From Nitrospira sp. (GTDB lineage Bacteria > Nitrospirota > Nitrospiria > Nitrospirales > Nitrospiraceae), in contig JAAUPT010000105.1 in assembly GCA_012032965.1 (NCBI GenBank), forward strand, positions 1 through 6,409: 6,409 nucleotides of DNA, in the 5' to 3' direction. This document shows positions 1 through 6,103 of this stretch, in pieces. How positions within the stretch are numbered: the first letter of the stretch is position 1; every line of letters begins with the position of its first letter. The position numbers and the translations under genes were made by a program. The notes beneath the pieces were generated by a model. The model saw only the letters and a program-made list of their open reading frames with translations, was not told where the DNA came from and did no database searches.

Positions 1-502
1 CGACGACGATCAGTCGAAGATTTTGAAGCCGGAATTCTCGGCGATGAGTGTCTCGTGGGATGAGGCGGCAGCCTACTGTAAGTGGGCTGGTAAGCGGCTT
101 CCCACGGAGGCAGAATGGGAGAAGGCTGGTCGTGGAGAGAGCAGGCGGAAATACCCATGGGGAGACAAATTCGTCACCAATGCCTCCAATGTGGACGGCA
201 GCGAGGACGGCTATAAGTATTTGGCACCGCCTGGATCGTTCGAGACAGGGCGAAGTCCCTATGGCCTCTATGATATGACGGGTAACGTCGCCGAATGGGT
301 TGAGGACTCTTACGACGAACACTATTACAAGAAATCACCATTTCGTGACCCTCAAGGGCCAGAGAACGCAGACCTTAAAGTTGTGCGAGGAGGTTCATGG
401 CGGGAAACCGAACATAATGCAAGGTTGTCTAAGCGATTCGCGGCTAAGCATTGGCGGACAGACGTGACAATCGGCATTCGTTGCGCAAGTGATTTGGAGT
501 AA
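1..502 (+). CDS. FGE/SUMF1-fold domain protein, 5' end outside window
   Basis: The reading frame is open from the first bases, so the true start lies upstream; the TTG at 23 is internal. About 166 residues remain, covering the C-terminal two thirds of an FGE-sulfatase (SUMF1) domain. Visible family landmarks are SWDEAAAYCKWAGKRLPTEA, then EWEKAGRG, YPWGD, SPYGLYDMTGNVAEWVED, VVRGGSW and the closing GIRCAS. True formylglycine-generating enzymes carry two catalytic cysteines shortly after the RGGSW motif. Here that stretch (RETEHNARLSKRF) has none, so sulfatase-activating activity is unlikely. Non-catalytic members of this fold serve as binding or structural domains, often extracytoplasmic. The gene is followed after 29 bases by a paralogue, so the two form a tandem pair probably transcribed together. 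The specific role is unknown. Confidence 0.88.
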   Translation, partial: DDDQSKILKPEFSAMSVSWDEAAAYCKWAGKRLPTEAEWEKAGRGESRRKYPWGDKFVTNASNVDGSEDGYKYLAPPGSFETGRSPYGLYDMTGNVAEWVEDSYDEHYYKKSPFRDPQGPENADLKVVRGGSWRETEHNARLSKRFAAKHWRTDVTIGIRCASDLE

Positions 503-531
503 ATGAGCAGAGTTCCAGTGGTTAGGTTGGC

Positions 532-1437
532 ATGTTAGAGTCTAAGTTTAAACTGGTATTTCTCTTTGTAGTGCTGGCTTGTGCTGCCATGCCTATCGTG
601 GCGATTCTGCGAGGTACAACCATGACCCCGTATGAGAAGTTGACGCCTGCAGCCAGCACCGAAGTTGAGTCAGGGGCAGACGCCGCTTCCGGAGAGGAGC
701 CAATTCAAGAAGAGATGGTCACCATTCCATCTGGGCCGTTCGTCCGCGGAACGAATGACGGTGGATTCGACGAGCAGCCACAGCGGACCATCTTTCTTGA
801 TGCCTTTTCGATCGATCGGTACGAAGTGACCAACCATCAATATCAACAATTTGTTGCGGCCACCGGTCATCGAAAGCCAGGGTTGCCTTCGCGCTATGCC
901 AAGAGTGGGAGTAAGGTGCGGGGCGTCAATCAACCGGCCGTCTATGTTTCGTGGGAAGATGCGGCGGAGTACTGTCGGTGGAAAGGCAAGCGGCTCCCGT
1001 CTGAAGCGGAATGGGAGAAGGCTATGCGCGGTTCAGACGGGAGGCTCTGGCCATGGGGGAATGACGAACAGCCTCATAGCGCAAACTGGGCCCGCGTACA
1101 GGACGGCCATGAGGTCTCTGCACGTGTAGGGACATTTGCGACCGATAAGAGTCCGTATGGCGTCATGGATGGGGCCGGTAACGTCATCGAATGGGTGGCT
1201 GATTGGTACAATGAGACCTATTACAAGGATTCTCCTGAGCAGAATCCTCAAAGTCCCGAGTATGGAACCTATCGTGTGCTGAGGGGCGGGGGATATACGA
1301 CGACCGGTTTGGATATCCGGATTACCAGCAGGAGCAAGATGATGCCGAATTTTCGGGATGAGACGATCGGATTTCGCTGCGCGATTTCAAAAATGGAAGC
1401 ACACGGAAGTGGAGAGAAAAACACGGCAAGAAATTAG
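532..1437 (+). CDS. Membrane-anchored FGE/SUMF1-fold protein (non-catalytic)
   Basis: 301 residues, complete. Residues about 7-26 form one hydrophobic segment after a Lys-containing N-terminus, which reads as an uncleaved anchor or signal peptide. A low-complexity Glu/Ala/Ser linker (about 38-60) follows. The FGE-sulfatase domain spans about 62-286: MVTIPSGPFVRGT opening, FDEQPQRTIFLDAFSIDRYE, SWEDAAEYCRWKGKRLPSEA, WPWGN, SPYGVMDGAGNVIEWVADW, RVLRGGGY and IGFRCAI closing. The region after RGGGY (251-255) reads TTTGLDIRITSRSK, without the two catalytic cysteines of FGE, so a binding or scaffolding role facing the periplasm is more likely than formylglycine synthesis. It is a diverged paralogue of the preceding gene. 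The ribosome binding site is weak, but the ATG places the anchor at the N-terminus as expected. Its stop overlaps the stop of a minus-strand miniprotein by four bases. Confidence 0.9.
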   Translation: MLESKFKLVFLFVVLACAAMPIVAILRGTTMTPYEKLTPAASTEVESGADAASGEEPIQEEMVTIPSGPFVRGTNDGGFDEQPQRTIFLDAFSIDRYEVTNHQYQQFVAATGHRKPGLPSRYAKSGSKVRGVNQPAVYVSWEDAAEYCRWKGKRLPSEAEWEKAMRGSDGRLWPWGNDEQPHSANWARVQDGHEVSARVGTFATDKSPYGVMDGAGNVIEWVADWYNETYYKDSPEQNPQSPEYGTYRVLRGGGYTTTGLDIRITSRSKMMPNFRDETIGFRCAISKMEAHGSGEKNTARN

Positions 1438-1538
1438 AGAAAATCAAAGTAGTATAGGATCAAAAACACGGCCAAAATGATGTTGACAACCATTCCGGCC
1501 AAAACTATAATGTCAAACACTTTTGAGTTCTTCGTCAC
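1434..1538 (-). CDS. 34-residue single-helix membrane protein
   Basis: Starts at GTG (1538, reading leftward) and ends with TAA at 1434-1436. AGGAGA lies four bases ahead of the GTG, and a near-consensus sigma70 promoter lies further upstream, which is good support for so short a gene. The product has a short basic N-terminus (MTKNSK), a hydrophobic stretch at about 8-31 (DIIVLAGMVVNIILAVFLIL) and ends YYFDFL. This predicts one transmembrane helix with the N-terminus inside. The frame stays open further upstream, but a longer protein would ignore the ribosome binding site and add non-hydrophobic sequence. It converges on the FGE-like gene with a four-base overlap. Size and shape recall small accessory subunits of respiratory oxidases such as CydX or CcoQ, but there is no recognisable sequence match and its function is unknown. 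Confidence 0.62.
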   Translation of the reverse strand: MTKNSKVFDIIVLAGMVVNIILAVFLILYYFDFL

Positions 1539-1542
1539 GGTT

Positions 1543-1548
1543 TCTCCT
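1543..1548 (-). promoter_or_regulatory. Ribosome binding site of the 34-residue protein
   Basis: AGGAGA on the minus strand, four bases ahead of the GTG at 1538. It decides the short start over the longer upstream-open frame. Confidence 0.55.
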
Positions 1549-1574
1549 GTTGTTTTGCACACAAACGACGAATT

Positions 1575-1603
1575 TTGATAACACAGGGCTGGGTGCCTGT
1601 CAA
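1575..1603 (-). promoter_or_regulatory. Sigma70-type promoter for the minus-strand miniprotein
   Basis: Read on the minus strand, TTGACA (1603-1598, perfect -35) is followed by a 17-base spacer and TATCAA (1580-1575, four of six matches to the -10 consensus). Transcription would start near 1568, about 30 bases before the GTG at 1538. A short inverted repeat, ACAGG (1583-1587) and CCTGT (1596-1600), lies in the spacer and touches the -35 box, so it could be an operator half-site pair. Five-base arms are too short to be sure of that. Confidence 0.55.
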
Positions 1604-1663
1604 GAAAACGCAGCAATTCTGAATTACCTACCAATCTATATCTGATTTGGAGCAAGCACTACG

Positions 1664-1792
1664 ATGGCAACATCTACTCCTGACAGCGACATCAAAAATA
1701 AAAATCGGGAAAATGATTTTCTATATCACCTGTGCTATGGGTTTATGGTTTTTTTATTGGTTTGCTGGAATTCAGTGTCCTTGTTGAGCTGA
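1664..1792 (+). CDS. Possible 42-residue membrane miniprotein
   Basis: ATG at 1664 opens 42 codons ending in TGA at 1790-1792. GGAG at 1649-1652 lies 11 bases upstream, a longer gap than ideal. The product has a hydrophilic, charged N-terminal half (MATSTPDSDIKNKNRENDF) and a hydrophobic second half (LYHLCYGFMVFLLVCWNSV), which would make one transmembrane helix. It sits between two other single-helix miniproteins upstream of the oxidase operon, which makes it more believable than chance. Against it, the spacing is poor, the DNA is AT-rich so hydrophobic codons arise easily, and I recognise no family. Confidence 0.33.
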   Translation: MATSTPDSDIKNKNRENDFLYHLCYGFMVFLLVCWNSVSLLS

Positions 1793-1821
1793 GAAATTTG
1801 TCATAACTTCGATGATGTGAT

Positions 1822-1853
1822 ACCGCGTAGCCTCTTCAGCTGATAAACGCGGT
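1822..1853. repeat. 7-bp GC-rich inverted repeat upstream of the 48-residue gene
   Basis: ACCGCGT (1822-1828) and ACGCGGT (1847-1853) are perfect reverse complements separated by 18 bases. The right arm ends eight bases before the ribosome binding site at 1861. As DNA this could be an operator for a dimeric regulator; as RNA it could form a leader hairpin. It stands out against AT-rich surroundings. It is not followed by a T tract, so it is not a typical terminator. Confidence 0.4.
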
Positions 1854-1875
1854 TAGATATGAGGAGAAGAGTGAA

Positions 1876-2022
1876 ATGAGCGCGCTGAATAATCCTGTCA
1901 TTGCTGTAATCGTCTCTCTGATTATCGCGGTTGGCTACTTTACTCTAGTTGATCATTATTTGATGGATATGCAGGGGCTGGACTACTGTACTTGTTCCGT
2001 CAGTAACCACCAAGTGATGTAG
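1876..2022 (+). CDS. 48-residue membrane protein with Cys-Cys-His-Met tail
   Basis: ATG at 1876 with GAGGAG (1861-1866) nine bases upstream; TAG at 2020-2022. Residues about 7-25 (PVIAVIVSLIIAVGYFTLV) form one transmembrane helix. The following segment is acidic (DHYLMDMQGLD), so the C-terminus should face the periplasm. The last 11 residues are CTCSVSNHQVM, placing C38, C40, H45 and M48 as potential metal ligands. The order and spacing resemble the CuA loop of cytochrome oxidase subunit II (Cys, Cys, His, Met, with SNHxxM shared), but the Cys-Cys gap is one residue instead of three and there is no cupredoxin domain. The gene lies 68 bases upstream of the CydA-like gene on the same strand, so it may be co-transcribed. 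A role as small subunit, copper donor or assembly factor is inference. Confidence 0.68.
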   Translation: MSALNNPVIAVIVSLIIAVGYFTLVDHYLMDMQGLDYCTCSVSNHQVM

Positions 2023-2077
2023 TCGGGTCTTCTGAGAAGTTTCGCAGGTTTATTAAAATTTAACGTTCAGTGCGTCT

Positions 2078-2085
2078 AAGGAGGT
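2078..2085 (+). promoter_or_regulatory. Strong ribosome binding site fixing the oxidase start
   Basis: AAGGAGGT, near-perfect complement to the 16S 3' end, five bases before the ATG at 2091. An in-frame GTG at 2070 lies upstream of this site, so the start is ATG 2091 and not the GTG. Confidence 0.8.
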
Positions 2086-2090
2086 ATTCC

Positions 2091-4010
2091 ATGGGCCTAT
2101 TAACCGGCAAGCGCGTGTTTTCGATTATGGCGCTCTGCATGATGGTTGGCCTCCTTCTGCTTCCGATCGTTGTGGCTCTGCCTTCGCCGGCTATCGGTGA
2201 AGAAGCTCCTGCTGTCGGCGATGAGGCGAAGAAGGATGGGGAGAAAGTTGAGAAGGGTCGGGATGTCTATTACAAGACCGAGGGTATTGTAGTCGGCGCC
2301 CCTGCGCCTAAGACCACGGATGGCCCTAAGGACTATCCGCGATACAACTTTGAAAGTCGTGTTCTGATCTGGTTCGCCAACCAGCAGCATCTCTATTATG
2401 GCAGCTTCGTGTTGGCAGTCCCGATCTTTTGCATGATCATTGAGTTCATGGGCGTCGTAACGAAGGATAAGGCGCTTGCGAAACGGTATGATCAGCTCGC
2501 CTATGATTTTATCAAAATCAGCCTCACGGCCTACTCCTTAACGGCGATCTTGGGCGGTATATTGATTTTCACATTCCTGACACTCTATCCGGCATTCTTT
2601 TCGTATCTGTCAGGTATTTTCCGCCCTGTCATGCATATCTATGCGTTGATGTTTGTTGCGGAGAGTGGAACCCTGTACATCTATTATTACGGTTGGGACA
2701 AGATGAAGGAAGGGTTCTTGAAGTGGATTCACCTCAGCATGTCGGTGGTTCTAAATGTGATCGGTACGCTGCTCATGTTCCTGGCCAACTCCTGGATCGG
2801 ATTTATGATGTCGCCGGCTGGCGTTGATGAGCAGGGGCGGTTTCTTGGAAATATTTGGCACGTCATCCACACTGCCTTGTGGAATCCGCTTAATCTTCAT
2901 CGGATCCTTGGCAATATGGCTTTTGGAGGCGGTGTGGTGGCGGCCTATGCGGCGTACAAATTCTTGGCGTCAAAGACTGATGAAGATAGGGCTCATTATG
3001 ACTGGATGGGCTATATCGCGATGGCGCTGGGTGTTGCCTTCCTGATTCCGCTTCCATTTGCAGGGTACTGGCTGATGCGCGAAGTCTATGCGTATCGCCA
3101 ACAGATGGGGATCACGTTGATGGGAGGGTTGCTCGCCTGGCTCTTTATTATTCAGGCGACCATGATCGGTATTTTATTTCTCAGTACAAATTATTACCTC
3201 TGGCAGGCTATGGGTCGGATGCGTGGCGCAGAAAAGTACCAGCGCTATATCAAATATCTCGTATTTTTGCTTGCCGCTGGCTACATAGTGTTTATCACGC
3301 CCCACACAATGGTTATGTCCCCCGCTGAATTAAAGGCCATGGGCGGTCAACAGCACCCGGTGCTGGGTAACTACGGGGTTATGTCGGCGAAGAATGGTGG
3401 TATCAACGTTATTATTACCACCACTGTATTGAGTTTCGTCTGGTACATGCGAGGCAATAAAGTATCAACCGTCTCGTGGGCGAAGTTTGGCAACATCTTT
3501 ATGGGTGTATTCTTTGTTTGTGCGTACATAAACATTATATGGCTTGCCGTTTATGGGTATTACATTCCAGCGAACGTGCGGGTTGGTTTGTCTGTCCCGC
3601 AAGTCGCAACCACTCTATCGTGCCTCTTCTTTATGTTTGCCCTCAACAGTGTGATGATGCGGGGAGCGAAGCAGATGGGCCCAATTGAGTGGGGGAAAAT
3701 TTCGGCTCGGTCGCAGTATGCCCTCATCATGCTCGCGACTGCCTTTACGTGGATGATGGGATTGATGGGCTACATTCGCTCATCCGTCAGACTCTTTTGG
3801 CATGTGAACGAAATCATGAGGGATAATTCACCATGGGCCTATACCCATACGGTAGGGTTTGCGGCCAATATGATTTCAGCCAACGTATTATTCTTCTGGA
3901 TTAGTATTCTTTTCGTCTTTTGGTTGGGCAGCTTAACGGCTAAAAAAGTTCCAGTTGAATCCAAGGCGGGAATTCCAGGAAGTGTCCCGCAGCCGGCGGC
4001 TAGTCACTAA
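2091..4010 (+). CDS. Cytochrome bd-like oxidase core protein (CydA-related)
   Basis: 639 residues from the ATG at 2091; canonical CydA is nearer 450-520. Residues about 11-36 resemble a signal peptide or first helix, followed by a charged periplasmic linker to about 90. CydA-like landmarks follow. H100 in QQHLYYGSF corresponds to the N-terminal heme-ligand histidine. E191 in FVAESGTLYIYYYGWDKM corresponds to CydA FLESTF..FFFGWDRL. LANSWIGFMMSPAGVD (231-246) matches the SNSW..NPVG region. H270 (LHRILGN) is a candidate second axial histidine. AGYWLMRE then YRQQMG (324-340) resembles CydA AGW..AE..RQPW and the Met-ligand region, but with no Q-loop between. Roughly six further helices (385-614) extend beyond CydA. 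About 13-14 hydrophobic helices in all. No CydB gene follows; c cytochromes do. The likely role is terminal oxidase or other heme-containing electron-transfer core. The ligand assignments are by eye. Confidence 0.8.
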   Translation: MGLLTGKRVFSIMALCMMVGLLLLPIVVALPSPAIGEEAPAVGDEAKKDGEKVEKGRDVYYKTEGIVVGAPAPKTTDGPKDYPRYNFESRVLIWFANQQHLYYGSFVLAVPIFCMIIEFMGVVTKDKALAKRYDQLAYDFIKISLTAYSLTAILGGILIFTFLTLYPAFFSYLSGIFRPVMHIYALMFVAESGTLYIYYYGWDKMKEGFLKWIHLSMSVVLNVIGTLLMFLANSWIGFMMSPAGVDEQGRFLGNIWHVIHTALWNPLNLHRILGNMAFGGGVVAAYAAYKFLASKTDEDRAHYDWMGYIAMALGVAFLIPLPFAGYWLMREVYAYRQQMGITLMGGLLAWLFIIQATMIGILFLSTNYYLWQAMGRMRGAEKYQRYIKYLVFLLAAGYIVFITPHTMVMSPAELKAMGGQQHPVLGNYGVMSAKNGGINVIITTTVLSFVWYMRGNKVSTVSWAKFGNIFMGVFFVCAYINIIWLAVYGYYIPANVRVGLSVPQVATTLSCLFFMFALNSVMMRGAKQMGPIEWGKISARSQYALIMLATAFTWMMGLMGYIRSSVRLFWHVNEIMRDNSPWAYTHTVGFAANMISANVLFFWISILFVFWLGSLTAKKVPVESKAGIPGSVPQPAASH

Positions 4011-4073
4011 CTGAAGTTTGGTATTGACGGTTGGCTTAACAGTGCAAGGGTGCAAGCTCTTTGCTGTAGCTGT

Positions 4074-4080
4074 AGGAGGT
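4074..4080 (+). promoter_or_regulatory. Ribosome binding site supporting a TTG start
   Basis: AGGAGGT ends seven bases before TTG at 4088. No ATG or GTG in this frame lies near this site, so the rare TTG start is favoured over the in-frame ATG at 4118, which would cut into the first transmembrane helix. Confidence 0.7.
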
Positions 4081-4087
4081 CAGGACC

Positions 4088-5391
4088 TTGGGTAACTTGA
4101 TTGCAGAAGCAATTTCAATGGGTTGGATGGCTCTAGCCATCATTGCGGGTCTGATGGTTTATTTTCAGGTGTCGATCAGTGATCCTGCTGTAAAAAAGCG
4201 AGCTGTGTTCAAGGCATTCATTGGAATGGTCTCGTGCTTGCTTCTGTTCATGGCGATTGCCAATTATAAAACGAATTTCTATGGGGAAAGTCGGCTACTT
4301 CCCGTCTCTCTGGTGATGATTACCGTGACAACGTTTGTCATGGCTCTATACTTCACCAATTTAAGCGCCTTATTGAAGATAGGCGGGATGATGTTTTTTA
4401 TCGCCGCGTTTCTTTCCGGATATGGAAACTGGTTACCGCAAGTCGAGGGTGGTTTTCCACCGGTAGAGGAGAAGGTTACGTGGGATACCATGTCCACGCA
4501 GGAGCTGGCTGATAAGGGTGAGGAGATTATCTTTGGCGGTGTCGGGAAAAATAAGGAGCAGGGGGCCATCGGAAAGGGGCAATGCCCGCTCTGCCACGCA
4601 TTCCATGCCGGAATGCTTGGAGAACGTGCGCCTAATTTATTGGGCCTTCCTACACGTAAAGATCGGTTAGAAGATCCAAAATATTCCAAAGGTGATCCAT
4701 CGAAGCGCATATATTCCGTCAAGGAAGCGTTCCCCGGTTCAGGTACTGCGGAAACCGTCCAAGAATATATTGCCGAGTCGCATGCTTGTCCGAGCTGCTA
4801 TGTGGTGGAAGGCTATGGCGTAAAGGGAACGAACGACAAGGAAAGCCCGATGCCGGTCATTCATAAGCCACCAATTTCTCTTAGTCTTCCTGAGCTTGCA
4901 GCAGTCGACACCTGGATGTATGTGCGCGAGGGGATAGAGCCCCCTTCATTTGAAGAGATTGTGAAGTCCTACGAGAAGTTTGTTCCTGAGGCTGATCGTC
5001 CTAAACAGGAAGAGGAAAAGGCTGCTGGGGCGACTTCACTGATGGCTGATGGGACTGAGCCAGTGGACCAAATTTTTGCTAAAGCACAGTGTGTGGCCTG
5101 CCATACCATCCCGGAATTCCTGGGGCCATCGGGACAATCGGTCCCAAGCTGGAGGAAGGGACAACTGCTGCACTTCGCCTTAAGGATCCGGAATACAAAG
5201 GTACTGCCAAATCGGCTACCGACTACATCATGGAATCTATCACCGACCCCAGCGCCTTTGTGGTGAAGCCGTTCCCGGATAACACCATGCCGAAAATATT
5301 CGGACAAAAACTGAGCGCTGGTGCGTTGAAAAAGATTGTCGACTACTTATCGCAAGTCAAAACCGGAGCGCCGCCACCAAAGATTTCGTAG
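4088..5391 (+). CDS. Membrane-anchored diheme cytochrome c, frameshifted near 5113
   Basis: Four helices at about 11-28, 42-60, 70-89 and 94-112 anchor a periplasmic domain pair. Heme domain 1 has CPLCH at 166-170 and candidate Met ligand M255 (ESPMPVI). Heme domain 2 has CVACH at 335-339. The frame that starts at 4088 stays open only to 5266, and after codon 342 it stops looking like a cytochrome. The frame ending at 5391 carries the expected remainder: IPGAIGTIGPKLEEG, YKGTAKSATDYIMES, a Met ligand in DNTMPK, and a closing KKIVDYLSQVK. Adding one base at about 5113-5115 (CCGG to CCGGG) joins them as a 434-residue protein. Domain 1 also contains CPSC at 234-237 without a His, so it is not a heme site. 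It lies 77 bases after the CydA-like gene and likely passes electrons to or from it. Whether the frameshift is a sequencing indel or a real mutation cannot be told here. Confidence 0.8.
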
Positions 5392-5433
5392 GCTCCGGCT
5401 GGTTCTTATGCGGAGAGTAAAGGGAGTTATCCG

Positions 5434-6103
5434 ATGAAAGCGTTGATGTCACTTGGTGCCTTAATTGGGGTTGCAGGACTGCTCCTTCTGGGTGGAATGA
5501 TTTTCGATATTGTGCCATCCACTACCATACGATTGGTCGAAGGCTATATGCCCATGCAGTTACTGTTTGAAGTGGGGATGTTATATCCTCGGCTTTGCTG
5601 GTTTAAGCTACATACTGAACGCCATGGGTATGGGTATTCCACGGTTCTGGCAAGGCATCGGGTTTTGGGTCTTTTTCCTGATGTACTTAAAGTACCGCGT
5701 CTATCCACCAATCCCATTCAGTGTGCGAGCCATGTATGGGACCGTGTCTCTTGTTGCCGTCTTTATGTGGGTCTCTGCTAACGAAGAAGACTGGCAGAAA
5801 TTCAAGCAGCCTATCATGAACGTGCTCGATGCGCAGACTGGCATGAATAAACTCCTGCGGTACGCGTATCTTGTCCTCTTGCCGATCCTCATCGGGGGAT
5901 TTTCATTCAACGCGATGATGCCGAAATCTGAAGAGCCGATCGAGTTAAGAACCGTTCATCCGGCACCACCAGCGAGCACAAAAGTTCATGGTAAGACCTA
6001 TACGTTGCAAACATCACAGAATCCCTATCGCGTCAATACCGAGGGAAAATACGATCAGGAATACACGAACGCTAATATCGTCGAACAGGGATGGGGCGTT
6101 TGA
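5434..6103 (+). CDS. Five-helix membrane protein, frameshifted near 5574-5582
   Basis: ATG at 5434 follows AGGGAG (5421-5426) by seven bases. The initial frame gives MKALMSLGALIGVAGLLLLG and runs sensibly to LLFEVGM, then becomes unlike a membrane protein and stops at 5781. From about 5580 the next frame continues with YILGFAGLSYILNAMGMGIP and stays open to TGA at 6101-6103. Removing one base from the G run at 5574-5577 or the TT at 5581-5582 joins them as a 222-residue protein. Helices lie at about 5-26, 42-63, 70-88, 97-115 and 141-161. A Lys near the N-terminus and the long charged loop at 116-140 place the N-terminus inside, so the C-terminal tail (about 162-222, Pro-rich then NPYRVNTEGKYDQEY) should be periplasmic. 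I recognise no named family. Its position between two c cytochromes suggests a membrane subunit of the same complex. Confidence 0.72.

Larger units (their letters stand above)
1539..1875. other. AT-rich intergenic stretch between divergent small genes
   Basis: No long gene lies here. It separates the minus-strand 34-residue gene from the plus-strand 48-residue gene. It holds the minus-strand promoter at 1575-1603, a possible 42-residue plus-strand ORF at 1664-1792, and a GC-rich inverted repeat at 1822-1853 just ahead of the 48-residue gene. A transcription start for the plus-strand genes is expected here, but I found no convincing -35/-10 pair on that strand. A run of T's around 1749-1756 has no GC-rich stem before it, so I do not call it a terminator. 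Confidence 0.6.

Noticed and set aside
1781..1809. Plus-strand promoter TTGTTG, 17-base gap, TAACTT
   Set aside because: Only three of six matches in each box. The spacing is right but the match is close to chance in AT-rich DNA.
2029..2039. Palindrome CTTCTGAGAAG after the 48-residue gene as a terminator
   Set aside because: Five-base AT-rich arms with almost no loop and no T tract, so unlikely to stop transcription before the oxidase gene.
2070..2090. Upstream GTG start for the CydA-like protein
   Set aside because: It lies before the AAGGAGGT site, which is ideally placed for ATG 2091.
4279..4722. Long minus-strand open frame of 147 codons
   Set aside because: It is antisense to the cytochrome gene, shows no domain-like sequence, and the plus strand has clear heme and helix features.
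4787..4801. CPSCY as a third heme c site in the membrane-bound cytochrome
   Set aside because: The fifth residue is Tyr instead of His, and the position matches the middle of a cytochrome domain, not its heme attachment site.
5105..5125. Programmed ribosomal frameshifting as explanation of the cytochrome break
   Set aside because: No slippery heptamer or obvious stimulatory hairpin is visible, and a second break of opposite sign lies nearby, so an indel is simpler.
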